DNA from: CAYWKS01 sp964458935
Lineage (GTDB): Bacteria > Planctomycetota > Phycisphaerae > Phycisphaerales > Zrk34
DNA length: 64,000 nt
Reading direction: 5' to 3'
NCBI GenBank assembly: GCA_964458935.1
Contig: CAYWKS010000014.1
Span: 1 to 64,000, forward strand
Shown: positions 57,162 to 64,000 of the stretch, one piece after another
Layout of the letters: every line of letters begins with the position of its first letter
Position numbering within the stretch: position 1 is the stretch's first letter
Position numbers and translations under genes: made by a program
The notes under the pieces: generated by a model
What the model saw: only the letters and a program-made list of their open reading frames with translations
Told to the model about the DNA's origin: nothing
Databases searched by the model: none

Positions 57162-59277
57162 ACTGACCAATACCGAGCTGTTGCAGGACTTCGTCAGCGA
57201 GTCCACCGAGCTGATCGAGGCGGTCGACCAGGACCTGGTCGCGCTCGAGCAGGCGCCCGACGACCGCGGGCTGCTGGACCAGATCTTCCGCGCCTTGCAC
57301 ACGATCAAGGGCTCGTCCAGCTTCCTGGGGCTGGACGCGTTGACGGCCTTCGCGCACGCGGCGGAGGATGCGCTGAACGCGTTGCGGAAGGGCGCGGTCC
57401 GGGCGGACGCGGCCTGCATGGACGCCCTGCTCCGCGCCGCCGACGTGGTCCGCACCCAGATCGCCGCCGTCGCCGCCGGCGACGCACCGCCCGCCGGGCC
57501 GGAGGACCTGATCGCGCTGCTGCAGTCGATCGCCAACGAGCCGGGCGAACCCGGCGAGGCGGCGCGCGACGGGCGGCCGGGCGCCGCGGGCGAGCCGGCC
57601 GGCCCCGACCAGCCGTTGCAACTGCCCGAATCGAAACTGGAGCTGCTGCCGTTCATGGTGGACGACCTCAAGTCCAACCTGCAGAAGGTCTCGCAGCAGT
57701 TGGCCGAGTACGACCCGGGCTCGGCCGCGTCGATCGCCGACGCGGTGGACGAGCTGATTCGCTCCTCGGAGTTCTTCGAGGTCTCGACGATCGTGGAGGA
57801 GCTGACGGCGTTGCACGATGCGCTGATGGCCGTCCACGAGCACGAGTCGCGGGCGGTGCGTGTCGTGCCGGAGGCCGAGCGGCTGATCGCGCTGCTTCAG
57901 CGGCGCGTCGACGCCCTGTCCGAGCGGCGCTTGCTGAACGTGGACGCGACCGAGGTCCGCGACGCGCTGGATCGTGCCGCCGCCGGCCACCCGGTCGCCG
58001 ACGCGGCCGCGGTCGCGGCGACGAGCGCTGCCGCCCCGGCCGGCCGCCCCGGTCCCGACGACGCCAATAACGCCGCCCGCGGCGAGCGGACCATCCGCGT
58101 GGACGTGGATCGGCTGGAGACCCTGCTGAACCTCGTGGGCGAGCTGGTGCTGCAGAAGAACCGGGTCGCGGCGTTGGGGCGGCGGGTGGAGAGCCTGCGG
58201 ATCGATTCGGAGCTGGCCGACGAACTCGACCAGGCCGGCAGCGACCTCGACCGCGTGACGGCTGACCTGCAGATGAGCGTGATGAAGACGCGGATGCAGC
58301 CGCTGAGCAAGCTGTTCAGCCGCTACCCGCGGATGGTCCGCGACCTGGCACGGGCGACGGGCAAGCAACTGCGTTTGGAGGTCGAAGGCGGCGAGACCGA
58401 GGTCGACAAGTCGGTGCTCGAAGGTCTGGGTGATCCGCTGGTGCACATCCTGCGGAACAGCGGCGACCATGGCATCGAGCCGACCGACGAGCGCGTCGCC
58501 GCGGGCAAGGACGCGTGCGGCACGGTCCGCATCGCCGCCTGGCACGAGGGCAGCCACGTGATCGTCGAGATCAGCGACGACGGCCGCGGGCTCGACCCCG
58601 GCAAGATCGCCGCCAGCGCCCAGGCCAAGGGCATGGTCACCGCCGAGCAGCTCCAGGGCATGTCCGACCGGGACATCCTGAGCCTGATCTTCAAGCCCGG
58701 GTTCAGCACGGCCCACAACGTCTCGAACATCTCCGGCCGCGGCGTCGGCATGGACGTGGTCCGCAGCAACATCGTGCGGATGAACGGGCTGGTCGACGTG
58801 CGATCGGAGCCGGGGGCGGGGACGACGGTCACGATCCGCATCCCGCTGACCGTGGCGATCATGCCGGCGATGATGGTCCGGGTCGGGGCGGCGATGTACG
58901 CCCTGCCGCTGCCCAACGTGGTGGAGATCTTCCGCCCGGAGATGGGGCAGGTCCGCCACATCGGCGGTCGGCCGTCGATGCGTGTGCGGGACCGCGTGCT
59001 GCCCGTGCTCAACCTCTCCGTCCTGTTCGGCGTGCCCGAGGCCGATCGCTCCGCTCCCGTCGCGGTCGTGCTGGCGCTCGGGGAACGCCGCGTCGTCCTG
59101 CTGGTCGACGGGCTGGTCGGCCAGCAGGAGATCGTGATCAAGCCCATCGACGAATGCGTCGGCCAGGGCGGGCTGGTCGGCGGCGCGACGGTTCGTGACG
59201 ACGGCGGCGTGAGCCTGATCCTCGATGTTCCAGCGATATTCGAAACCGTCACCCACACGGCGCCCGTCGCCGCCTGA
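57145..59277 (+). CDS. cheA: Chemotaxis histidine kinase CheA
   Basis: A 710-residue kinase. P1 (1-110): phospho-site His52 in LHTIKGSSSFLG. Between P1 and the kinase core, a helical region (about 150-300; FFEVSTIVEELTALHDALM) looks like a second HPt-type bundle without its H-x-x-K-G motif, where most CheA proteins have P2. P3 is the dimerisation helices (LETLLNLVGELVLQKNRVA). P4 is the ATPase with LVHILRNSGDHGIEP, EISDDGRGLDPG and GRGVGMDVV. P5 is a C-terminal CheW-like domain (about 575-705). SD AGGAGAAAAG lies inside cheR. Confidence 0.93.
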   Translation: MMSDAELTNTELLQDFVSESTELIEAVDQDLVALEQAPDDRGLLDQIFRALHTIKGSSSFLGLDALTAFAHAAEDALNALRKGAVRADAACMDALLRAADVVRTQIAAVAAGDAPPAGPEDLIALLQSIANEPGEPGEAARDGRPGAAGEPAGPDQPLQLPESKLELLPFMVDDLKSNLQKVSQQLAEYDPGSAASIADAVDELIRSSEFFEVSTIVEELTALHDALMAVHEHESRAVRVVPEAERLIALLQRRVDALSERRLLNVDATEVRDALDRAAAGHPVADAAAVAATSAAAPAGRPGPDDANNAARGERTIRVDVDRLETLLNLVGELVLQKNRVAALGRRVESLRIDSELADELDQAGSDLDRVTADLQMSVMKTRMQPLSKLFSRYPRMVRDLARATGKQLRLEVEGGETEVDKSVLEGLGDPLVHILRNSGDHGIEPTDERVAAGKDACGTVRIAAWHEGSHVIVEISDDGRGLDPGKIAASAQAKGMVTAEQLQGMSDRDILSLIFKPGFSTAHNVSNISGRGVGMDVVRSNIVRMNGLVDVRSEPGAGTTVTIRIPLTVAIMPAMMVRVGAAMYALPLPNVVEIFRPEMGQVRHIGGRPSMRVRDRVLPVLNLSVLFGVPEADRSAPVAVVLALGERRVVLLVDGLVGQQEIVIKPIDECVGQGGLVGGATVRDDGGVSLILDVPAIFETVTHTAPVAA

Positions 59278-59296
59278 CTTGTTTAAAGGAAGCATC

Positions 59297-59803
59297 ATGC
59301 AAGCAAGAGACATCGCACCGTTCGTCCGCTCGGTGAACCACATCTTCACGACGATGCTGCAGGTCCACGTCGAGACCGGGGAGCCCGCGATCAAGGAGCC
59401 CTACAGCCCCTGCTACGACGTCTCGGGCATCATCGGCCTGAGCGAGGAGGTCACCGGGGCCGTCGTGCTCAGCTTCCCGTCCGACACCGCGACCCGTGTC
59501 GTGGAGCTGTTCACCGGCATGAAGCTGGCCGTGGACGACCCGGACTTCGCCGATGCGATCGGCGAACTGGTGAACATGGTCACCGGCGGCGCCAAGGCCG
59601 AGTTCACCGATCGCCGCGTGTCGATCAGTTGTCCGTCGATGGTCGTGGGGGCGGGCCATCGGGTGTTCCAGCAGAAGAGCCGGCCGATCGTGGAGATCCC
59701 CTGCGATTGCGAGTGCGGCCCGTTCAGCGTCCTCGTGTCCATGAAGCCGGTCGAGGCCGGCGATCAGCCGGCGCCCGCTGTGGAAGCCGCTTCCTCGAAC
59801 TGA
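59297..59803 (+). CDS. CheX-like chemotaxis phosphatase
   Basis: A 168-residue protein of the CheC/CheX family that dephosphorylates CheY-P. The active-site pattern E-x-x-N is seen in DAIGELVNMVTGGAKAEF. Size and a single such motif favour CheX over CheC, which has two. A Cys-rich strand (IPCDCECGPFSVLV) is unusual. It lies 19 bases after cheA and 20 bases before cheY, so kinase, phosphatase and response regulator are made together. SD AAAGGAAG precedes the ATG. Confidence 0.85.
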   Translation: MQARDIAPFVRSVNHIFTTMLQVHVETGEPAIKEPYSPCYDVSGIIGLSEEVTGAVVLSFPSDTATRVVELFTGMKLAVDDPDFADAIGELVNMVTGGAKAEFTDRRVSISCPSMVVGAGHRVFQQKSRPIVEIPCDCECGPFSVLVSMKPVEAGDQPAPAVEAASSN

Positions 59804-59823
59804 ATGCCCCGGGAGTTTTACCC

Positions 59824-60192
59824 ATGAGAATCATGCTGGTCGATGACTCGCGCACGATGCGCAACATCCAGAAGACCGTTCTCGCGCAGTTCGGCCACAC
59901 CGATATCGACGAGGCGTCGGACGGGGTGGATGCGCTGAGCAAGGTGCAGGCGGCGATGCCCGACCTGATCCTGTTGGACTGGAACATGCCCAACATGGAC
60001 GGCCTGACCTTCCTGAAGAAGCTGCGTGAGAAGAACCGTAGCGTGCCCGTGGTCATGGTCACCACCGAGGCGGAGAAGTCTCGGGTGATCGAGGCCATCA
60101 AGGCCGGTGTCAACAACTACGTCATCAAGCCTTTCACACCCGACCAGCTCAACGAGCGCATCAGCGAGACGCTCGCCAAGATCGCCAGTTGA
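59824..60192 (+). CDS. cheY: Chemotaxis response regulator CheY
   Basis: A 122-residue single-domain receiver. All functional residues are present: Asp7-Asp8 (LVDDSRTMR), phospho-acceptor Asp52 (LLDWNMPNMDG), Thr80-Thr81 (VMVTTEAEK), Tyr99 (NNYVIKPF) and Lys102. It is phosphorylated by CheA. In swimming bacteria it binds the flagellar switch; no flagellar gene is here, so its target is open. It starts 20 bases after the cheX-like gene. Confidence 0.93.
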   Translation: MRIMLVDDSRTMRNIQKTVLAQFGHTDIDEASDGVDALSKVQAAMPDLILLDWNMPNMDGLTFLKKLREKNRSVPVVMVTTEAEKSRVIEAIKAGVNNYVIKPFTPDQLNERISETLAKIAS

Positions 60193-60213
60193 GCGCGGGG
60201 ACGGAGCTTGGCC

Positions 60214-61710
60214 ATGTCCCAGACCACGACCCAGAATCCCATCGGCGTCCGGGTCAGCGGCGACGCGATGAACGCCCGGCTGACGATCGCCGCCGAGACC
60301 GACCCGGAAGTGGCAACCGCGCAGGCGTGCCTCGATGAGCTGCGCGGCCAGTCGCTGCTGATCAACGACGCCATCGAGGCGGAGGTCGAAGCGTTCGTGG
60401 CGCGGTACGCCCAGGCCACGCACGCCCCCGCCGAGCTGGTCATCGAGGGCAAGCCGCCCGTCCCCGGCGACAACGGGCGTTTCGAGTGGGCGCCCGGGTG
60501 CGACCCCGCCCAGGCCGATCGCGCCCCGGTCGCCGACGGCAACGCCGTCGACTACTACGAGCGGAGCCCGTTCGTGACCATCCAGGCCGGCCAGGTCGTC
60601 GGGCACATCATCCCGCCGACGATCGGCGAGGTGGGCGTCAACCTCCGGGGCGAGACGGTCCCCGCCAAGCCGGGCAAGCCCTGCGCGATGAACATCGACG
60701 GGCACAGCATCGCCACGGCGCACGACGGCTCTTGCCGCGCGATCGTGGACGGCGTCATCCACTTCAAGGGCAACCGGATCGCCGTCAACCCGCAGCTCGA
60801 CGTCGGCGGGTTCGTCGACTTCCACACCGGCAACATCCGCTTCGCGGGCAACGTCATCATCCACAAGGGTGTCCGCGACCGGTTCCGCGTCACCGCCACC
60901 GGCAGCATCTCGATCGCCCAGCTCGTCGAGGCCGCCACCGTCGAGACCGGGGGGGACCTGCACATGACCGGCGGGATGGCCGCCAAGGGCGCCGGCCGCA
61001 TCGAGGTCGGCCAGGACCTGTACACCCGCTACCTCGCGAACGTCTCGGGGCTGGTCAAGCGCGATGCGTTCGTCGAGCGCGAGGTGATCCAGTGCGACCT
61101 GGGGATCAACCGCCACCTGCGCGTCGAGCGCGGGGCGCTGATCGGGGGGTGCAGCCGTGTCGGCGGCTCGGTCCGCCTGGTGGAGCTGGGCTCCCGGGCG
61201 CACCTCAAGACCGTGCTCACACTGGGCACCCTGCCCGAGCTGGAACAGATGATGGGCCTGCTGGAGCAGCACATGACCGAGCTCCGCGGCAAGACCGACG
61301 CGGTGGACGGCGAGCTCTTGCAGTTGTGCAGCAAGGCCCGCCGCTCACCGGAAGAAGACCGCCGCATGGCCGAGCTGATGCAGGCCGGCCCGGAGCTCGA
61401 AGTCCGCATGGCCGAGGCCCAGCGCCGCGAGCAGCAGATGCGCGAGCGGTATGAGCAATGGCGCCGCGTGGACCTCGTGGTCGACCAGGCCATCCACGCC
61501 GGCACCACCGTCCGGGTCGACGATCGCGTCGTCATCTTCGACGAGTCGATCCACAAGCCCGTGCGGATCGCCTGGACCCGCCAGCGCCGCCTCGTCATCG
61601 CGGTGGGCGACGGCACGCTCCATCCCGTCGAGCAGTCGCCGTTCGTCCGGGTCGCGTGCGCCGAGCGCGACGACCCGGAGGTCGCCCAACCCGCCGAACC
61701 GCGGGCCTGA
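60214..61710 (+). CDS. FapA-type (DUF342) protein
   Basis: A 498-residue protein. An N-terminal alpha/beta region (1-110) leads to the DUF342 core, a right-handed beta-helix built from repeats such as VDFHTGNIRFAGNVIIHKGV and GDLHMTGGMAAKGAGRIEVG (each cited in part), then a coiled-coil-like segment (about 345-420, with RRSPEEDRRMAELMQ) and a final beta domain. FapA proteins are often found with chemotaxis or polar-localisation genes; the biochemical role is unclear. It follows cheY by 21 bases with GGAG before the ATG, so it is probably the last gene of the chemosensory operon. Confidence 0.8.
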   Translation: MSQTTTQNPIGVRVSGDAMNARLTIAAETDPEVATAQACLDELRGQSLLINDAIEAEVEAFVARYAQATHAPAELVIEGKPPVPGDNGRFEWAPGCDPAQADRAPVADGNAVDYYERSPFVTIQAGQVVGHIIPPTIGEVGVNLRGETVPAKPGKPCAMNIDGHSIATAHDGSCRAIVDGVIHFKGNRIAVNPQLDVGGFVDFHTGNIRFAGNVIIHKGVRDRFRVTATGSISIAQLVEAATVETGGDLHMTGGMAAKGAGRIEVGQDLYTRYLANVSGLVKRDAFVEREVIQCDLGINRHLRVERGALIGGCSRVGGSVRLVELGSRAHLKTVLTLGTLPELEQMMGLLEQHMTELRGKTDAVDGELLQLCSKARRSPEEDRRMAELMQAGPELEVRMAEAQRREQQMRERYEQWRRVDLVVDQAIHAGTTVRVDDRVVIFDESIHKPVRIAWTRQRRLVIAVGDGTLHPVEQSPFVRVACAERDDPEVAQPAEPRA

Positions 61711-61869
61711 GGGCCGACCCGCCCGCGCCCGGCCGCCGAACGCCCGGCCCGGGCACACCGCCGCGCAGCGCCCGCGTCGCGCCGGCATCCGCACGCTTCG
61801 TCCGCCGAAGTCGAGGGGGCCGGCCCCGCCTTGCAATTCCCCAGCCATGAGCACAGGATGTTACGGGCC

Positions 61870-63489
61870 ATGACGCGCCTGCTCTTGCTTATCCTGTGCG
61901 GCCTGTTCACCCCCTGCTCACCCGCTTGCGGTCAGACCATGCGATTCGACCTCCATGCCGACCAGATCGTCGGGCGGAACTCGGCGTTCTGGAAGGCCGC
62001 CGGGTCCGATCACCTGTTCTACCACGTCACGCGGCCGTCGGGGCAGGCGTTGCTGGACCGGATGCACCGGACCGGATCGCACCGTTATCTCCGGACGCAC
62101 CATACGTTCACCGGGGACGTCGGCCACGGGGTGCCACGCGGGCAGCAGGTCTACCACGAGGACCCGGCGGGCAATCCCGTCTACGACTTCACCGCGGTCA
62201 ACCGGGTGTATCGCGAGTACGTCAAGCGGGGGATCAAGCCCATCGTGGAGTATGACTTCATCCCCGGGCCGCTCGCGATCGATGCCGACCAGCCCGCCGT
62301 CGGCAACGACGAGGGGTTCGTCGCGCGGCACACCGGGCCCCGGGACTGGGACCGGTGGTCGGACCTGATGAAGGCGGCCACGCGCAACTTCATCGACACC
62401 TTCGGCGCGGAGGAGGTCCGAACCTGGTACTTCGAGGTGTGGAACGAACCGGACGCCTGGCCCGTCGAGGAGATGGACGTCTTCTTCAAGATGTACGACG
62501 TGTTCGTCGACGCGGTGACATCGGTGGACCCGCATCTCAAGGTCGGTGGGCCGGCGTGCTACCACGAGTATTTCCTGCGGCCGTTCCTGCACCACGTCGC
62601 ACGCGGGACCAATCACGTCACCGGCCAGACCGGCACCCGCATCGACTTCGTCTCGTACCACATCTACGGGCTGTCGGGGCAGTGGCTGAACAAGCAGCCC
62701 TACATCCACCCGCGGGTGCAACGCTTCAGCCAGGCGGTGCTCTGGCTCCAGCGGATGCTCAAACAATACCCCGAGCTCAGCGGGACCGAGTTCCACCTCA
62801 ACGAGTGGGGCCTATCGTCCAACTACTATCGCCAGGTCAAGGATTACCCGGCCCTGGCGTATCGCAACTCGGAGGAATCGGCGCTGTTCCTTGTGAAGCT
62901 GGTCGACGCGCTGTACCAGATCGAAGACGCGCATGGCCTGCCCACGTCGATGCTGCTGTACTGGGGCTTCTGCGGCGAGGCGGACGTGGATCGGTTCTTC
63001 ATCGGCCGCCGCGAGCTCTCGACCGCGGGCGACGTGCCCAAGCCCATCCAGACCGGTTTCGAGATGCTCGCCCGCCTGAAAACGCATCGCCTCGGCGTCG
63101 ACCGCCCGACCCGCAACAGCCGCCTCGGCCTCATCGCGACCAAGTCCGACGACCGGGCGCTCGCCCTGCTGGCCTACAACTACGAGGAAACCGATGACCG
63201 GCTCGATCACGTCGACGAAGTCGCCGTGACCGTGCATGGCCTAGAGCCCGGCGGCGCGTACGCCGTCGCCGTCACGGCCCTCGATCGACGGCACAACAAC
63301 ACGTATCGCGCCTGGCAGGCGGCGGGGCAGCCCGCGTCCGCCGCCGGCACCGACATCGCCGCCATCCGCGACGCCGCCAGGCTCGAGACGACCGCCACGT
63401 ACGAGGCGACCGCCGATGACCGCGGCGTTGCGACGCTCCACCTCCAACTCGAACGCCATTCCATGCAGTTGGTCGAGTTGACGCGCTAA
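61870..63489 (+). CDS. Secreted GH39-family glycoside hydrolase (beta-xylosidase-like)
   Basis: A 539-residue enzyme with a signal peptide (MTRLLLLILCGLFTPCSPAC to about residue 22). The GH39 barrel has the acid/base Glu193 in WYFEVWNEPDAW and the nucleophile Glu312 in FHLNEWGLSS; VSYHIYGL lies between them. A C-terminal beta domain (about 400-535) completes the fold. GH39 includes beta-xylosidases and alpha-L-iduronidases; the substrate is not fixed by these motifs. An ATG at 61858 would add four residues. It stands apart from the chemosensory genes, 160 bases after the fapA-like gene. Confidence 0.85.
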   Translation: MTRLLLLILCGLFTPCSPACGQTMRFDLHADQIVGRNSAFWKAAGSDHLFYHVTRPSGQALLDRMHRTGSHRYLRTHHTFTGDVGHGVPRGQQVYHEDPAGNPVYDFTAVNRVYREYVKRGIKPIVEYDFIPGPLAIDADQPAVGNDEGFVARHTGPRDWDRWSDLMKAATRNFIDTFGAEEVRTWYFEVWNEPDAWPVEEMDVFFKMYDVFVDAVTSVDPHLKVGGPACYHEYFLRPFLHHVARGTNHVTGQTGTRIDFVSYHIYGLSGQWLNKQPYIHPRVQRFSQAVLWLQRMLKQYPELSGTEFHLNEWGLSSNYYRQVKDYPALAYRNSEESALFLVKLVDALYQIEDAHGLPTSMLLYWGFCGEADVDRFFIGRRELSTAGDVPKPIQTGFEMLARLKTHRLGVDRPTRNSRLGLIATKSDDRALALLAYNYEETDDRLDHVDEVAVTVHGLEPGGAYAVAVTALDRRHNNTYRAWQAAGQPASAAGTDIAAIRDAARLETTATYEATADDRGVATLHLQLERHSMQLVELTR

Positions 63490-63524
63490 GACGCCCGCGG
63501 CGCGCGGGGCTCGCGTGGACCAGA

Positions 63525-63550
63525 GGCCCGCCCACCGAAGCGGGCGGGCC
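63525..63550. terminator. Bidirectional terminator hairpin between convergent genes
   Basis: GGCCCGCCC, 8-base loop, GGGCGGGCC: a perfect 9-bp GC stem between the GH39 stop (63489) and the stop of the leftward gene (63561). No T-tract on either side. Confidence 0.65.
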
Positions 63551-63560
63551 CCGTGTGCGA

Positions 63561-64000
63561 TTACCGGGCCTGCTTGGCCCGATCGATGTAGCGATCCGTC
63601 AGGACGAACTTGAGCCAGATGGTCTCGGCGCCATCGTGCCAGACCTTGTCGGCCTGGTAGGCGTTCATGGCGCCGTGGCGTTCGGTCCGGTCGGCGACGC
63701 CGGCGGGGGTGGCCTTGACCAGCCCCGGCTCATACGCCGGATTCGTGTAGAACGACTCGGGCGGTTCCTGCGTGGTCATCATGCAATCCTGCGTGAGGAA
63801 CAGCGGCCGGCCCTTTCGCAGGGCGGTGAACGCCGCGCCGCGATGCTTGCCGTCGCACTTGGCCCTGTACACCAGCACGTCGCCCTTCTGGAGGTTGATG
63901 CTGTGGTTCCACACGCGTGAGTCGGGGGTGTTGCCGAGCTTGACGCCGTTGAGGTACACATCGCCGTCGGTGTAGGACAGCGCGGCGAGGTAGTCGTTGC
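63561..64000 (-). CDS. Unknown protein, N-terminal part missing (window edge)
   Basis: The frame is open from the right edge to the stop at 63561 (146 codons visible). Near the edge it reads AALSYTDGDVYLNGVKLG, like a carbohydrate-binding or jelly-roll strand pair, then WNHSINLQKGDVLVYRAKCD and DKVWHDGAETIWLKFVLT. Short Asn/Gly/Asp turns and alternating hydrophobics suggest an extracellular beta-sandwich, as in planctomycete secreted proteins. A catalytic domain could lie in the missing part. It converges with the GH39 gene. Confidence 0.6.
   Translation of the reverse strand, partial: NDYLAALSYTDGDVYLNGVKLGNTPDSRVWNHSINLQKGDVLVYRAKCDGKHRGAAFTALRKGRPLFLTQDCMMTTQEPPESFYTNPAYEPGLVKATPAGVADRTERHGAMNAYQADKVWHDGAETIWLKFVLTDRYIDRAKQAR

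Noticed and set aside
57049..59394. 781-codon open frame opposite cheA
   Set aside because: Composition is His/Gln/Arg-rich with no recognisable domain, while the + strand encodes an unmistakable CheA.
1..64000. CRISPR arrays, tRNA/rRNA genes, insertion sequences, integrated elements
   Set aside because: I scanned the intergenic gaps for spaced repeats, cloverleaf-like arms and transposase or phage motifs and found none. The Xer recombinase has the size and context of a housekeeping enzyme. A tRNAscan and Infernal run would be the decisive check.

Overview
The DNA is GC-rich and densely coded on both strands, with strong G/C preference at third codon positions. Several traits point to a planctomycete, most likely of the Phycisphaerae type. 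There is a prepilin-like protein with an N-terminal F-T-L-V-E-L motif, an exported protein with a PEP-CTERM-like tail, an isolated hopanoid HpnI/HpnK pair, non-sporulation relatives of SpoIVB and SpoIIE, and carbohydrate-active enzymes scattered among housekeeping genes. This assignment is inference from gene content. I saw no rRNA, tRNA, CRISPR array, insertion sequence or phage genes.

Layout. 0-9 kb: end of a TPR protein, an acyltransferase, a sulfotransferase, hpnI-hpnK, a tightly coupled run of a membrane-anchored protein, a prepilin-like protein and a two-gene ABC exporter, then a PEP-CTERM-like protein. 9.5-29.8 kb: mostly metabolism and information processing (folC, leuD, a YpdA-like reductase, a B12-domain protein, ubiE, dapB, ispD, pheT, purN, gluQ, ribE, a dapF-like gene, dtd, rnc). 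Mixed in are an eroded alpha-L-fucosidase, a PilZ/receiver/HPt fusion protein, a SpoIIE-type phosphatase and a GH67-like protein. 29.9-34.4 kb: a secreted S55 peptidase-like protein and a large secreted propeller/Ig-like protein with an Asp-Gly repeat. 34.4-47.8 kb: rpmH, a small cysteine-rich protein, a Xer recombinase, an M42 peptidase, a ClC channel coupled to rnpA and yidD, a YihY protein, dus, recG and polX. 48.4-61.7 kb: a chemosensory cluster (cheB, a two-component pair, a porin, a chemoreceptor, cheW, cheR, cheA, cheX-like, cheY, fapA-like). 61.9-64 kb: a GH39 glycosidase and an incomplete unknown gene.

How it works together. The chemosensory cluster holds a complete signal path: receptor, CheW/CheA core, CheR/CheB adaptation, CheY output and a CheX-type phosphatase. 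No flagellar gene is present, so the output cannot be assigned. The PilZ protein keeps its c-di-GMP motifs but has lost the phosphorylation residues of its receiver and HPt parts, so it looks like a nucleotide-controlled scaffold.

The most general observation concerns gene starts. About a dozen genes, mostly housekeeping, have a TA-N3-T (-10 like) hexamer only 6-12 bases before the ATG and no usable Shine-Dalgarno sequence, which suggests leaderless mRNAs. The chemosensory genes instead carry clear Shine-Dalgarno sequences. All coordinates and motifs were read by eye; family assignments rest on motif recognition, not database searches.
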